DNA from: Azadirachta indica
Lineage: Eukaryota; Streptophyta; Magnoliopsida; Sapindales; Meliaceae
Assembly: GCA_022749755.1 (NCBI GenBank)
Contig: CM040445.1
Span: forward strand, 8,391,182 to 8,455,181
Direction: 5' to 3'
DNA length: 64,000 nucleotides
In this document: positions 47,822 to 60,169 of the stretch, one piece after another
Numbering within the stretch: position 1 is the stretch's first letter
Layout: each line of letters starts with the position of its first letter
Notes under the pieces: generated by a model
Database searches by the model: none
Told to the model about the DNA's origin: nothing
The model's input: the letters and a program-made list of their open reading frames with translations, nothing else
Program-made: the position numbers and the translations under genes

Positions 47822-48905
47822 TGAAATTGCAGAGATATTCTTGTGGTGCCACAAATGCCACAATCGACTACATTTTTTAGGAGCATTTTGACCAATTTTC
47901 CTACCATTTCTTGTAGTGAATCATGCGTTGTTATCCTATTGGTATCTGATACAAGTATGAAACACTTATCAATAAGGAAACTTACTCCTTTTTCTATATT
48001 GGAGAAGCTATCAGCTGCGTCTAAGAATTTTATTACGAAATCCTTGTCCTAACCTTTTAGAAAACATGCAACTTTTAGAAAAAATGTTTTGTTCTTTGTT
48101 CTCTAAATCATCATAACTTATTATTAGCACATATTGGATATTTATATTAGGAATTCCTTCAAGTTTGTTTATTGCTCTTTCCCATTCTTCTTTACTCCTT
48201 CCAAATAGAAAACGCCCAACAACTTTAAGAGCTAATGGATATTTTGAGCATAGTGAATTATCTTATTTGACAATTCCTTATAATCTTCATCAGGATAATT
48301 TTGACCAAAGGCAAGTTTACTAAAAAGTTTGAGAGCATCGGCATCTACTAATTCTTTCTTCTCAAAAACTTTTTTAGCTCTGCATTTTTTTAACTTCTTT
48401 ATTTCTTGTTGTTATTATAATTAAATAACCTGTCATAAACCAATCAAGAATTCTTGTTTAAGATTCTACTTGCTCCAAATGAATCACATCATCAAAAACA
48501 ACTAAAACCCTCTTGCTATTAAGTCTTTCACTTTCAGAGTTAAGGCCAATACTAGGAATTCCAATATTTAAATTCCCATCCTAAAATAACATTGAAAGAA
48601 GCTTTCTTTGCAAGTGAAGTAAACTGCTGCTGACTCTTTTAGGTTCTTCTTTGACATTTTGAATAAACTAAGAACCATCAAAATGACTAGGGATTTTATT
48701 GAAGACAACATCCGTAATTGTCATCTTACCAATACCCTCAATAGCCTAAATGCCTAGAATGTCAACTTCTATTAAGCCATGACTTAATAGGGATTCAATT
48801 TGTTCAATGTGTGATTCTACTTCAACCAAATCTTTAACATCACTTGGAAACTTTTCGTTCAATATTTTCAATATATCTTCCACAATTACTTGTACAAGTA
48901 AAGGA
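47822..48905 (-). pseudogene. TNL NB-ARC exon, degenerate
   Basis: Minus-strand reading starts LVQVIVEDILKILNEKFPSD then VEVESHIEQIESLLSHGLIE, the usual lead of TNL exon 2. Next come a damaged P-loop AIEGIGKMTITDVV (GMGGIGKTT in active proteins), SKRVLVVFDDVIHLEQVES (kinase 2), YLIIITTRNKEV (RNBS-B), and a damaged GLPL region. The end of ARC2 reads FLDAADSFSNIEKGVSFLID, then ITTHDSLQEMVGKLV, where MHD has become THD. NB-ARC is the ATP/ADP switch of resistance proteins. Several stops and frameshifts are present and no leucine-rich repeat follows, so it is non-functional. Confidence 0.9.
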
Positions 48906-50442
48906 TTAGTTCTACACAAATATAAATCAAGAAAGCAAATATAGTCATTTTATTTTTAGATGTTAAAAACCCATTATAATAAAGAGGTTATACACTAAAA
49001 CTTCAAATAGGAAAATAATTAAATTTTATGAATTGGATATATATATATATATATATATCTTACTATAAAATGTTATAGCATATACTTTTATACCATTTTC
49101 AATTTAACTACTCTACCATTTATGTGAAATTAAGCTCTCAAATTTTAGTATAAAGTAACTATCAATAATTTTCGATATATTTTCCACAATTTTTCCCACA
49201 AATATAGAATCAAATATATGCAAGTTGAAAATATCACAAGATTCAGTGAAAAAAAAAAAACATTGTTGATTTAAAATACATGCTATAATAGCCAATTCTA
49301 ATGAACAGGTTACTCATCTAAACTATTGTTAAAATTTTTATTGGTATTATATGGCAATTAAATATATTTGAAGAATTTTTAATTTTAAAAAAATATTATT
49401 ATTTTAACTAGAAACTATAAATTCGCTATTTTATAACTTAAAGGAAAAAGGATTTTGGAAACAAGGAGTTTAGTAAGGTAAGAATCCTTCCTAATTTAGC
49501 ATGTTTATTTTCTTAAACAATAAGGAAATAAAAATTCTCTTTGGACTAGGGTTTATGTCTTTATGTAGTAAGAAATATTTTTCGAAATTTGTGGAGTCTC
49601 TAATACTTGAAAAACTAATACAAAGAGAGCTCCTCTGTAAGCATGATTTTTGTTTTCTAAGTTATTCATTTTTTTCTCACGTTTTAATTGAGAACAACTT
49701 AGTGGGAATTATTTATCTATGATTTCTATTATAATAAACTTACAAATTTAGATCTCTTAAGTATTATGAAGACAATTTGGTTGTGTTCTTCTAAAGAGGA
49801 ACTTGATTTTCTTCAGAAGAAGAAGCTGTGTTTATTGAAGAGAGTTTGAGAACATAAAAAACGAGGGGATCTCATGAAACAAGGTCATATAAGAAGATCC
49901 TACATAGTGGCGACAATAAAGAGGTAATCTTTGATTTGTATCATCTTATTTCTTAATATATTGTTTTTCTCTTGGCGTGGCCCCATTGATATAAGATTGG
50001 AAAATCCAAACTAAGTTAAAATTGCGTGTCTTCATTATTTTATTTGTGGTATGTTGATTTGATTAATTGTGAAATCGTTTGATATCGGTTACATATATAG
50101 TAGGGTGAATTAGGATTTTTAATTAATTCGTATTCTCCCATTAGATTAATTATTTAAATAACCATTTATTTTTAATAAATTATCATATTATTTTAATTAT
50201 TTAGAAAATTAATTTGTATAAAATCATTTGAAAATTAATTTATAATTTATTATTTTAATATTTATTTTAATTTGTAAATTCAGCATCATTAAATTATAAA
50301 TTAACTTAAAAATTAATTTATAGTTACTAATATAATGTTTATTTTTGTTTACAAATTCAACATATATAATCTTATTTATTAAATGTTGGTTATTATTTTT
50401 ATCATATATAAAGTATATATTTTAATCTCTATGTAATTTATA
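48906..50442. other. Intron-like or intergenic DNA, no gene seen
   Basis: AT-rich with a TA run at 49030-49058. A short plus-strand frame at 49501-49722 has no domain. If the NB-ARC pseudogene and the linker stub at 53.4 kb were one gene, this would be part of the enlarged intron. Confidence 0.4.
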
Positions 50443-50699
50443 GAGTTATTTTCATTTAACTACTTCACTTTTGGTAATATTTCATCGTAATACAACAAGT
50501 TTTGGCATACCATATTGTAGTACATAATGATACCATTTGTCTCAACAAACTATAGTTTTGTAGTGTCCATTAAAAATATATAACAATGAGAGCTAAATGA
50601 CCATTATGTCTTTAATCTTATAAAAGGCTCTATAACTATTATAATCCAATGATTTTTAATCTTTCATCATTTTTTTTATTTTTTTCTATTTTCTTTTTC

Positions 50700-51180
50700 C
50701 TTCCCATTCTCTTACACTTTCTTGGTAGCCAAACAATCCCTTTTATCCATAAAATCGTGCACCACATCATTCTTCCGCGAACACAACGAACCCAATGCAT
50801 CAGGACATTGGATGGACCCATTGCTAAGGGCAAAGGATGCAAATAGGACAGTGGTGGGAGTGGTTACATTTCCAGATGCGTCGAGGTCATGTGTGGTGGT
50901 GAATGCGAGTGGAGTCGTAGAGGAGGGAGTAGATAAAGTGGTAGTGGTAAGAGTGGTAATAAAGCAACGGAGGATGATAAATAATGGTCTCACATGGTGA
51001 TAGGATTTTCTGAGATTTGGTTGTGAAATGAAGAAAATACATAAATGAAAATAATGTAATTGCAGGAGATAAAAAGAGGATAAAAATGGAAAAGAAGACA
51101 GGAAGAAGAAAAAATGAAAAAGAATGCTTGGGAGGTTGGCAAAAGCTGGCTTTTTAGGGACAGGTTAAGGCAGGGCATGC
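50700..51180. pseudogene. GC-richer insert in the Pack-MULE, possible captured gene fragment
   Basis: Open frames on the plus (50722-51000, 92 residues) and minus strand (50993-50712, 93 residues) overlap. The minus one has a Thr/Ser-rich start and then ASFALSNGSIQCPDALGSLC. The plus one has ANRTVVGVVTFPDASRSCVV. I recognise neither and cannot say which strand was coding. Base composition and context argue for captured sequence. Confidence 0.4.
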
Positions 51181-51270
51181 TAAACTTTCTTGCTTCTTAT
51201 GAGATTTGTGTGACGGAGTTGGAAAGGGGCTTATAGTGGATAGACTTCGAGAGATTTTTTTTTCTTTTTA

Positions 51271-52184
51271 GGAGAATGATAGTTGAATCCGTTTTTAAAA
51301 ATAAATGTCAAGTAGTCAATCGAAACAAAAAATTTGTTAGAGAAACCTCTTTCGATAGATTTTTCCATCTCCATTATAATTTAATTGACATAATTGCCTT
51401 GCTGACTTATATTAAGAATAAATTTATATAAATATTTCTATTTTACTTTTTGAAAAAATAAATTATAAAATATTAAAAATATTTATAAGCACAACACACC
51501 AAATGAAAAAAAAAAGGGTAAATTTATTATTTTAATTGTGATTTTAAAAAATTAAGTAAAAAGGTTTTTTTTAATATAAATCAAAGAAAACAAAAATTCC
51601 TAATCAACTGTCTAATGCAATCAATCAATAAACCAAATTATCATTTAATTTTAATCCGTCAACCAAATTATTTGTCAAAAAAACTTCATTTCTCATCATT
51701 GCTACAATCCACCGAAAATCCACTCTCAAACCTATATCAATCTCATTCCAATCCTTACAGTTCACAATACCCTAATAAAATCTCAAATTGGTCATTATGT
51801 GTTTGGCAATTAGCAAAGAATGAAGAAGAAGATCAAAAGAGAAAGAAAAAGAAAAGGAAAGATATGGAAAGAAGAAGAGGGGTGGAAGAAGACGGAAATA
51901 AGTAGTAGTGGTGGCAGTGGCAAGTAGAAAGAAAAATAGATTTTAGGGTTTTTTTATTATATAATTATTTTTATATTTATTTTTAAATTATAATAACTAT
52001 TTTATCCTCAATTAAAAAAAAAATTTTCATTTTAAATTTTAATTTTAAGTTATAATGACTATATCCTTTTTTACTATAATAAATACGAAAAATCTAACAA
52101 AAAGAGTCTCACTAACAAATATTTTCGTTTTAAATGACTACTTAATATTTATTTTAAAAACGAAGGTCCAATTATCATTCCTCC
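51271..52184. mobile_element. Nested nonautonomous MULE-like element
   Basis: Ends GGAGAATGATAGTTGAATCC and the complement GGAGGAATGATAATTGGACC are the start of inverted repeats of about 110 bp (51271-51380, 52075-52184). Both flanks are the T-rich word TTTTTTTCTTTTT, a possible target duplication blurred by low complexity. It lies inside the 50443-52458 element. The frame 51615-51905 within it (lysine-rich end) is probably chance. Confidence 0.65.
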
Positions 52185-52527
52185 TTTTTTTCTTTTTCAA
52201 TTTTGATATCAGGTAAATAATATTTAAAATTGGAATAATAATAATTGCGTTCTTAAACCTTTTGTAAAAAGTAAAAAAGAAATTTTGATTGAAAAGATGA
52301 TTTTATCATCTCACTATTATATGTTTTTGTACGGATATTACAAATTTGTAGTTCGTTGGGACATTTAACATCTTTGTGGATTGTTGTGTAATGTCATAAT
52401 AGTTATTATATTATAATGAGATGTTTACAAAAGTAGAATAGTTAAATGAAAACGTTCTTAATTTATATTTTATACTTATTGTTAATACTATTAATTAAAT
52501 TTATTTGATAATTATAATTTTTATTAG

Positions 52528-53243
52528 CATTAAGGCCTTTTTAGTCTCAAAGTTTTGGTTTAATACCCTAATTTTACTAGTGGTTTAAAAAATATTCCTA
52601 AAGTCCTAATTCATGAGAAAAAAAACAATTATACCCTATAAAATATTAGTTGTTTAAGAAAAATAATTAGTAAATCTCTAAATTTTGATAAAATATAATA
52701 TATTTATGTAAAATATATTAATTAAATAAATAATATTATTGTTTTATAGTCTATTGATAACATAAATATTTATTAATATATTATAAATTTATTCATTTTT
52801 TATTGATATCTTAATTTTGTAATTTTATTTATATTTTAACCATATATATTCTATTTAAATTACAATGTAATCATAAATAATATTTATTTTAAATAAGTTA
52901 ATAAATTTATAAATCTATGTTTTTTTGATAAATTACTATTGATTATGCTTTATTTTTGTTTAATTTCTAATAAATAAGAATTTGTGTATTCTTACAAAAA
53001 AAATTATAATACAATTATTTTATTAATATACTATTATATTTATTTAATTAATGCATTTTACATAAATATATTTTATTTTATGAAATTTTAGAGATTTATT
53101 AATTACTTTTTCTTAAACAACTATTTTTATATAGGAGTATAATTGTTATTTTTAATAAATTGAGACTTTTAAGAATATTCTAAACTATTAGGATTAACAC
53201 GGATATTAGATCAAACCTTTAGATCTAAAAAGGCATTTACACT
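52528..53243. mobile_element. Fold-back MITE with about 200-bp inverted repeats
   Basis: The left arm (TAAGGCCTTTTTAGTCTC at 52531, and AGTTGTTTAAGAAAAATAAT near 52650) pairs with the complement of 53010-53243 almost to the ends. The middle is AT-rich and noncoding. It begins 70 bp after the Pack-MULE-like element. Target duplication not clear. Confidence 0.75.
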
Positions 53244-53387
53244 ATGTATTATTCTAGAAATAATTAATGATATAATTATTTTTCAATTTTTTAAATTTTT
53301 ATAATGAAAATAATTATCAAATCAAACATTAAAAATAATTACAATAATGAGTACTATTCTATTCCTTTTCCCCTTCTATCATCATTC

Positions 53388-53500
53388 CCTTCCATCTTTC
53401 AAAGTAGTATTTCCGACAAATCCAGGAATATTGGAGACTTCCGTCAAAGCGCTTCTCCATCTTTGTTTGTCTAATCCTTCTTGAAGCTTCGAAAATTCAT
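53388..53500 (-). pseudogene. TNL linker stub (end of TIR exon)
   Basis: The minus strand reads without a stop GTFGNEFSKLQEGLDKQRWR, SALTEVSNIPGFVGNTTLKD, the link between TIR and NB-ARC in TNL proteins (GTFGxxF...WRxALTEaxNxxGF). The TIR domain that should precede it is absent. It may be the displaced partner of the NB-ARC exon at 47.8-48.9 kb, on the same strand and in the right order, with 4.5 kb of transposons between. It parallels the same segment of the 26.1-kb TNL pseudogene. Confidence 0.85.
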
Positions 53501-53569
53501 TCCCAAAAGTGCCAAATAACTAATTCTCAATCCATTTTCAAGATGTATTAAATACTCATGAGTTTTGAG

Positions 53570-55230
53570 AAAGGAAAATTGACATATACCTTCAAAGTTT
53601 AGCAAAAAGAACCAAAGACACTTTCAATTTGGGGTTGATAAATATCTCTAAAGTTTGAAAAAACCATCAGATACCCCCTCAGTTCACTGATTAAATTATT
53701 ATAATTTTTATATTAAATTTTAGTAAAATAACAAAATAAGATGTAATAGTTTTAATTATAACAATTTAATCCTTACTATAGTGCTATTCACAATGTACTT
53801 ATTCTAAGAACTAAATTGTTTAAAATTAAATTTTTTTAATCTATTATTTTTAATAAAAAAATTTAATGAAATGTTTTTAGTTTTCTATTTTTATATGTCA
53901 TGTATCTATTTAAAATTATGTTACATTCATTATATTCTATTAAGAAAAATTATGAAGTTCATAATCATTACATATTGAATTATTGTTAAGAAAAAAAAAG
54001 AGGTTATAAATATTTTAACATATAAGTTTGTCTAAATTTATATTATTAGTATTTGAACTTCAAATAAATTATATTTTAAAAATATTTAACAATAATAAAA
54101 TAAAATAAACCTTTCTACATTTACCATTTTAGTCCCTAATACGTAGGATTGGCAATTTGAGTTACAACATGATTATTTGACACGAATTCGGTGTTATTAA
54201 ATAGGTTTATGTTTGAAAAAATTGGCATGAATAATATTCCTATCATATTCATATAACCTATTTAATAATCTTATTGTATTCATGTTTGATCTTCCTACTT
54301 CGTTTATTTATTTAAAACACATTTACGATTCGTTTAAAATTATTACTAATTTTCATTATATTTTTAAAACATAAAAATATAAAAAATGTTTATATTATCC
54401 TGCCAAATCCATTGCCCAAACATATTCAATATATAAATGTAAGAAAATACCAAAAACTAAAAATAAAAGTTGAAAACCCCGATTTTATTTAATTGTGTCT
54501 AAATGAAGAATAATATGTAAACGAATAATCGTATATAGCTAAACATTTCCTGATATGAATATGATTCATTTAAACATAAATTAACAAACAAGTTGTATCC
54601 ATATTTAAATTTTTGATACAATTAATAAATGAATTGGATTCGTGTTGACGAAAATTTTGTGATACCCACTAATGACACAACAAGAAAACAATTAGTCCAA
54701 ACAATTGTAACCCCTACTAATATGTTAGAAATAATAGGGATTAAATTATTAATTATAAAAATATTATATCTTATTTTATTATTTTACTTAATTTTAGAGA
54801 CTAAAAAAGTAATATCATAACTACAAAAACTAGATAGAAGTTAAGTCAATTGTCTTCCTATTTTATAAAATTTAGGAATATCAATAAATTAACCCGAAAT
54901 TTTAGAGATATTTATTGTTTTTTTTTTTTTCTAGAAGTTAAGGGTTAAACCAGATTCTTGAGTAGAAATTTTAAGCCACAAAATGCTAGAATCCTGGAGT
55001 GGTTATCTTAAATCTAAAGACTAGGTTTCACTGAAGGCTCCTCCTCTTCATCTGGAATCTCTTCAATACTACGTTATCACTGCACAAGTAAATACAACAA
55101 TATGGTTTGCTCTGCATGATCAAAACATTGTTCATTGTCTGATGCTATAAAACTTTTACATTTATAGAGATGATAGCTCTGCTAACTTTAACTAATAATT
55201 ATTGAGATACCAAATTAGTTTAATTAGTAT
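53570..55230. other. Noncoding DNA with a short interspersed repeat
   Basis: 53580-53700 resembles 43430-43520 in wording (runs such as GATACCCCCTCA and TTCAAAGTTTAG). The rest is AT-rich without genes; short frames (54629-54820) lack domains. Confidence 0.4.
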
Positions 55231-55231
55231 T

Positions 55232-55612
55232 GCCTAAGCTTAAGTAAAAATTATATCATTTGTTCAAATAATATATAAAAGAGTACAAGTAGACTCAAGT
55301 CAGGTTTTGAGGTTCAAATTATAGGTTATGGTGTAAAAGATAAGATTATATCCAAATATGGCTCAAATTAAAAAAATGAGATTGGTTTGGTACACTTGAG
55401 AGTATTTTAGCTCAAAAAATCTATTATGTGGTTAAGTTAATGTATATAAAACACAAAATCTAAAAACTTTCTAATCTGTTCGTAGGCTCAAACTTATATT
55501 TTAATTAATTTAAGATTATTAGAATAAGTATTTCATTGCAAATATAAATCTTTTAATGTTTCTGTTAGTTAGATTAAAATTACATATAATTTTATTCTTA
55601 GATTTCGTTTAG
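55232..55612 (+). repeat. Direct repeat family C, copy 1
   Basis: Shares with 55852-56275 the ordered words CCTAAGC(T/A)TAAGT, AAATTATATC, CTCAAGTCA, AATTAGAATAAGTATTT and TTTAGATTTCG/GAAGTC. The wording recalls parts of plant LTRs. Confidence 0.65.
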
Positions 55613-55851
55613 GCGTACTAAAGAAAAAATGCTAACAAATTTAATGTTTAAACTTTGTAACTTTTTTTAGTAGCTTTTGAAAACAATAGTTAGTGTTTGG
55701 CTAATAGTTACCAAAAGTATTTATATTATATTTTTAATGCAAAATTAGGTGTTTGGATTTGTAAATAAAAAGCACTTTGATATTAACAAATTATGAAAAT
55801 GGATATTATAAAATTTTTTCAAATTAAGTAATTTTTGAGACATAAAAATTG

Positions 55852-56275
55852 ATCTTGGGCCTAAGCATAAGTTCAAGCCAAAATTATATCGTTTTATCAG
55901 GTAATATATACAAAAACACACGTAGCCTCAAGTCACTTTTTAAAAAACAAATTATGGATTGTGGTATAAAAGGTAAAAGTAGACCTAAATCTAGCCCAAA
56001 TAAATATAATATCCTAAGTTTAGCCTACTTAAGAGATACTTAGACCTAAAAGAACTATTATAAGATTAGATTAATACATAAGGAATTTAAAAGCCAAAAA
56101 AGTCTTTTCACTTTCTAAAGCCTACAAATTTTATTTTAATTAAGATAAGTTTAATTAAACTATGTATTTTATTTTAATTAGGATTAATTAGAATAAGTAT
56201 TTTGTTATAAGTATAGGTTTTAAAAACCTCTTTTTACTAGAATTAAATTATAATAATTTAATTTTTAGATGAAGT
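55852..56275 (+). repeat. Direct repeat family C, copy 2
   Basis: Diverged second copy, about 620 bp downstream of copy 1, directly followed by family D. Confidence 0.65.
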
Positions 56276-56284
56276 CTTGTCTTA

Positions 56285-57065
56285 AAGAATTTGGCTTGTA
56301 TTAAAATAGGATCACATGAGATAAGTCATGTCCTACTACAACTCTATGTCACACACTATATAAGATAGCATGATCTCACGTTGAAGGGGGGCTAACATCA
56401 TCACATCACATTATCAAGGTTGACATTCATCAGCTAAAATCACGTCCTTGAAGAGTATCTTTCTCTTTCCGACAATACTCATGATTTTGCTTACTTTCTG
56501 ACTATTTTTTACCACCCAAATTAGCCTTAAAAACTATGTTAACATCCACTTATTCTTCTTACATTCATTGGCTTCACATTGGTTATCTTAGACATCAAGA
56601 ACACATTTTCATAGCCTTGTACTCGTTAGACCATGAATGGTCGAATTGAATACTGCTGCCAAATGGTCTATTCAATATTGATCTGACTCCTCTGCAATTA
56701 CAATTTATCATTAAACCATTATGTTCCTTTGCATTAGTACTAGACTAGCTTTCTTGGACACATATTGTGGACTCACAATTTGTGTTCCTTACTTTTTCTA
56801 AGTACTTTTTTAGGTACGCAACAATAGTAGATCCCTCTAAACTAATCCAACTCAATCTCTTAAAGTTGCAACATCATAACTCTTGGACCACCTGATGCAA
56901 TTTAAGCGACCTAGTAGACCTTACCCTCTATAACTCAAAAAAAGATGTGAAAGCTCAATTTAGATCCAGAGGCCAAGGGCATCGAGTCTTATTGAGATCA
57001 ATATGATTAACAATTATGATTCAGTATGTAGATTGAGTAAAGTTCCCTCGTAACACTAATATACA
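56285..57065 (+). repeat. Direct repeat family D, copy 1 (LTR-like)
   Basis: Shares with 57540-58290 the ordered words CTTG(T/C)ATTAAAATAG, GTGGACACATA or CATATTGTGGAC, CAACATCATAACTCTTGG and GATG(T/C)GAAAGC, over about 750 bp with heavy divergence. Confidence 0.6.
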
Positions 57066-57539
57066 AAATTAATAACATTTTTCAAATTAAATAAGATATA
57101 AAATTATTATATAGCATAATGGTATCTTTAATAAAATAAATATTTAAAAAGAAAATAAATTGACATTTTATATTTTTAAATTAACTATTATATAAAATAT
57201 AATAGACACATAATAAGTATACATATATTAGTCATATTTTTATATTTAATATTTTTAATAACAATAAATAGACTAAAAAATAATTACTTAGTAATAATAA
57301 TATTTTTTATTTTATAAATATCTCTAAAAATAATTACTATTTGTTGTTTGATTACTATTAAAAAATACTCAAGTAAATAAATTTGCCAACTTCATAAAAG
57401 CACCTCACTAAGTGGTAATTCAAAAATCACCCAAAATATTAATTTTATTTCAATAAATACTTTTTGTTAAAATTGCCAAATGTTTCCGGTGCTAATTAGC
57501 ACTGTCAAATGAATCTTTAGACAAAACTTTTTTTAAAAG

Positions 57540-58290
57540 GATAACTTGCATTAAAATAGAATCAAATAAGCTAGTACGTTTCATTCCAATTACACATCAT
57601 ACATAGTATAACGAGGCATTATTTCAAGTTCAAAGCATCCTGAGAACATCATCCTAGAATCTTAATCTCCTTGAAACTAAAATTTTTGGGCAACATCTTC
57701 TTCTTTTTAATGTCCAGCTACCAAAACCCTTAGTAATCCTTGTTTTCCACTAATCTTTGCTTTGGAAACCAACCATAGATGTTACCCTAACATCCTCATA
57801 TCTTCCACGCATTCATAGACGTCAACTTGATTACCTTTAAACTCTAAAAACACCTGTCTCAAACCTTAGACTTGTAGGTCACAAACAACGTATCGTATAC
57901 CACCAACAATAAAGTTTATAGTAGTTATAATCTACCCTTATTGTTTGCATTCTTTTAAATTGGGATTAGGATTATCTCACTCCCATACACTGTGGACACA
58001 TAATTTGAAGTTCATAATTTGAAGCAACAACAGTGACAGCGGATCTTTTCAATTAGCCTAACTAATCTTTTAAGATTACAATATCATAACTCTTGGGCTA
58101 CAAGGTAAAATCCAAAAGACTTAACAGGCCTTATTTCTTGCAACTCAGAAGGGATGCGAAAGCATGAATAGAATTCAAAGTTCCTATGGTATTAAAGCTC
58201 ATTGAGCATACTTCAAGGCCTATTTGAGCATACAACCAATCATAATTTGGCACGTACTTAAGTAAATTTTCCCTGCAACATTTTGGAAAC
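57540..58290 (+). repeat. Direct repeat family D, copy 2 (LTR-like)
   Basis: It is followed at 58279-58305 by ACATTTTGGAAACGCCACCG, which looks like the eroded primer-site region usual after Ty3-type LTRs, so this could be a 5' LTR. Confidence 0.6.
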
Positions 58291-58305
58291 GCCACCGGGA
58301 AGTTT

Positions 58306-60150
58306 AGCTAGAATCTTCTCTTCTTTGCCACCAAATCTTAATACCTTCGTGGAAGGATTTAGCATCAAAGTTCTACTATAAATACTTCTAGAGCGAAAAG
58401 AATGTGACACTACTCTAACTTTATACTACCAAATAGCAACACTCAGAATATCTCCTAGACTTTGTGAAATGTTTTCACAATCTGATGTTGGACAATCACG
58501 AACAAAAAGATTAAAAGAAACTTCTTGGGATATGTATGAACAACGTGTTACCTAAGCATCATCTTTTTCTTGAGAATCAAAATCTAAATGCATTTAGTAA
58601 GCTCATTGAAGCGGCTAGAAAGACATCCCTTTAGCCTAAAAAACCCACCAGTAAGAAGGCGAGGAAAAAATTTCTGCATATTATGTACGTGAAAAATTAG
58701 GATAATTCACGTAATATAAATAGAGCCCAATGATACAACAAACAACCTCGAAATAAGGTATATTCAAAATGACCTATTCCCTAATTCACTGTGTACTTAA
58801 TGAATCGATAGAGGATGGTGTTCTCAAAACAACTTTTGCTTGGAAGAACTTTTGAGAGAGATAGGTGTAACTCATAACTCTGTTGATACCACCAATCGAT
58901 GAACCATGGAACAAGAGAATGTCAACACATTCAAAATCTTATCCACAACAAGACTATAGAGGAAGAACTAATATTATCTACTCAAAGCCAAAAAAAAAAA
59001 TGCCAAGTCGTACCTAGATATAACATGGTAGACATTGCCTCAATAGGAAAATTGAGTTGGTAGAATTAAAGGACAATGAATTACCGATAAAACTGATCGT
59101 AACAATTATCACTCCCTGGTAGAAGATAATAATTAAGGTATCTAAGAATAGCAATCTTAAAGGACATCATGGTAACGTGGTTGAAGCGCTACAATGTAAT
59201 CCGAAATTCAAGTCTCTTTCTGATCATTTGAGTTATGGACTAGAAGCAAGAAAGGTTGCTAATAAAGCTTTCATCGAGATTTCTACTCAATTGGACATAG
59301 AGCCTCTCTTTGTTTTCTACTCTTTTATTTTCTTTTGTTATCTTTTAAGGATTTAATAATACTAAATAACCAATATTACATGTTAATCCTTTATCAAATT
59401 AACCATTATTATTTTCTGCAATACAGTATCATAATATAAATAGTATTCTACTAGTAATTCACATAATCACTTTAATAGCTCAACCCAAAACTGTACTCAC
59501 AAATGATGAAATCCACAAAGTAATAAGAGAGTTCTACGACCAATATGGCAAGAAAGATTGCTTCTACTATTAAAAGGCATACTTGAGTTAAGAGAAAAAT
59601 GGGTTGATGTATATATTAGGTAAGTATGGTCAATTGGAATTAAGAGCATCCAACTTAGTGAAAGTTTTTATACTAGATTGAAAGAATATTTGAAGTTAGA
59701 GAAAAGCGTAGCTCAATTTTTCATTCATTTTGACAAATTGATCAATGATAAGCAGTGTAAAGAGTTGGAAAGAATATGATTTATGTTACTGGTTGGCCAA
59801 AACAAAAATATTTGTTAACATATTCAGCCAAATAAGAGAAATTTATATAAAAACAATATTTTAAGAGTTTCAAGATTAATTTGATATTAAACTGTTTACA
59901 ACAAATTATATTTTAGACTGTAATTTTTCTTTTTTGTACAATTACTATAGAAGGCAGCTCTAAGAAACAAATTGTAAAAGTGTAGGTAATAACAAACTCT
60001 CTTATTATTGTAGAATGTTTAAGATGAAGGAATAATATATAGTCGTATAACCAAGGTCCTTAGAGAAGTTATAGATATCAAGAAATTCTAAATTAATATA
60101 TCTTAAATAGGCACATTAGGAGTTTTGAGTCTTCAAATTTGTGCGTGGAC
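58306..60150 (+). pseudogene. Retrotransposon internal region with weak gag relic
   Basis: Mostly unreadable. Near 59640-59790 one frame gives IKSIQLSESFYTRLKEYLKL, then SVAQFFIHFDKLINDKQCKE, with spacing like the gag domain of plant retrotransposons (FYTKLK...LWDEL...C). No protease, RT or integrase motif was found. Low certainty. Confidence 0.35.
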
Positions 60151-60169
60151 ATAGGTAATTATCCATATG

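Larger units (their letters stand above)
50443..52458. mobile_element. Pack-MULE-like element
   Basis: Long inverted repeats (50443-50590 and 52312-52458) start TTTTCATTTAACTACTTCAC and the complement TTTTCATTTAACTATTCTAC. The 9-bp word TAATTTATA flanks both sides exactly (50434-50442 and 52459-52467), the duplication length of Mutator. Inside, 50700-51180 is clearly GC-richer than any neighbour and has overlapping open frames on both strands, as expected of a captured host-gene piece. No transposase is inside. A second inverted-repeat element is nested at 51271-52184. Confidence 0.7.

Noticed and set aside
47843..48052. 69-residue plus-strand frame
   Set aside because: Opposite strand of the ARC2 part of the NB-ARC pseudogene, where the minus reading is the meaningful one.
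51615..51905. 96-residue plus-strand frame with lysine-rich end
   Set aside because: Inside the nested nonautonomous element. The lysine run comes from a GAAAGA-rich tract.
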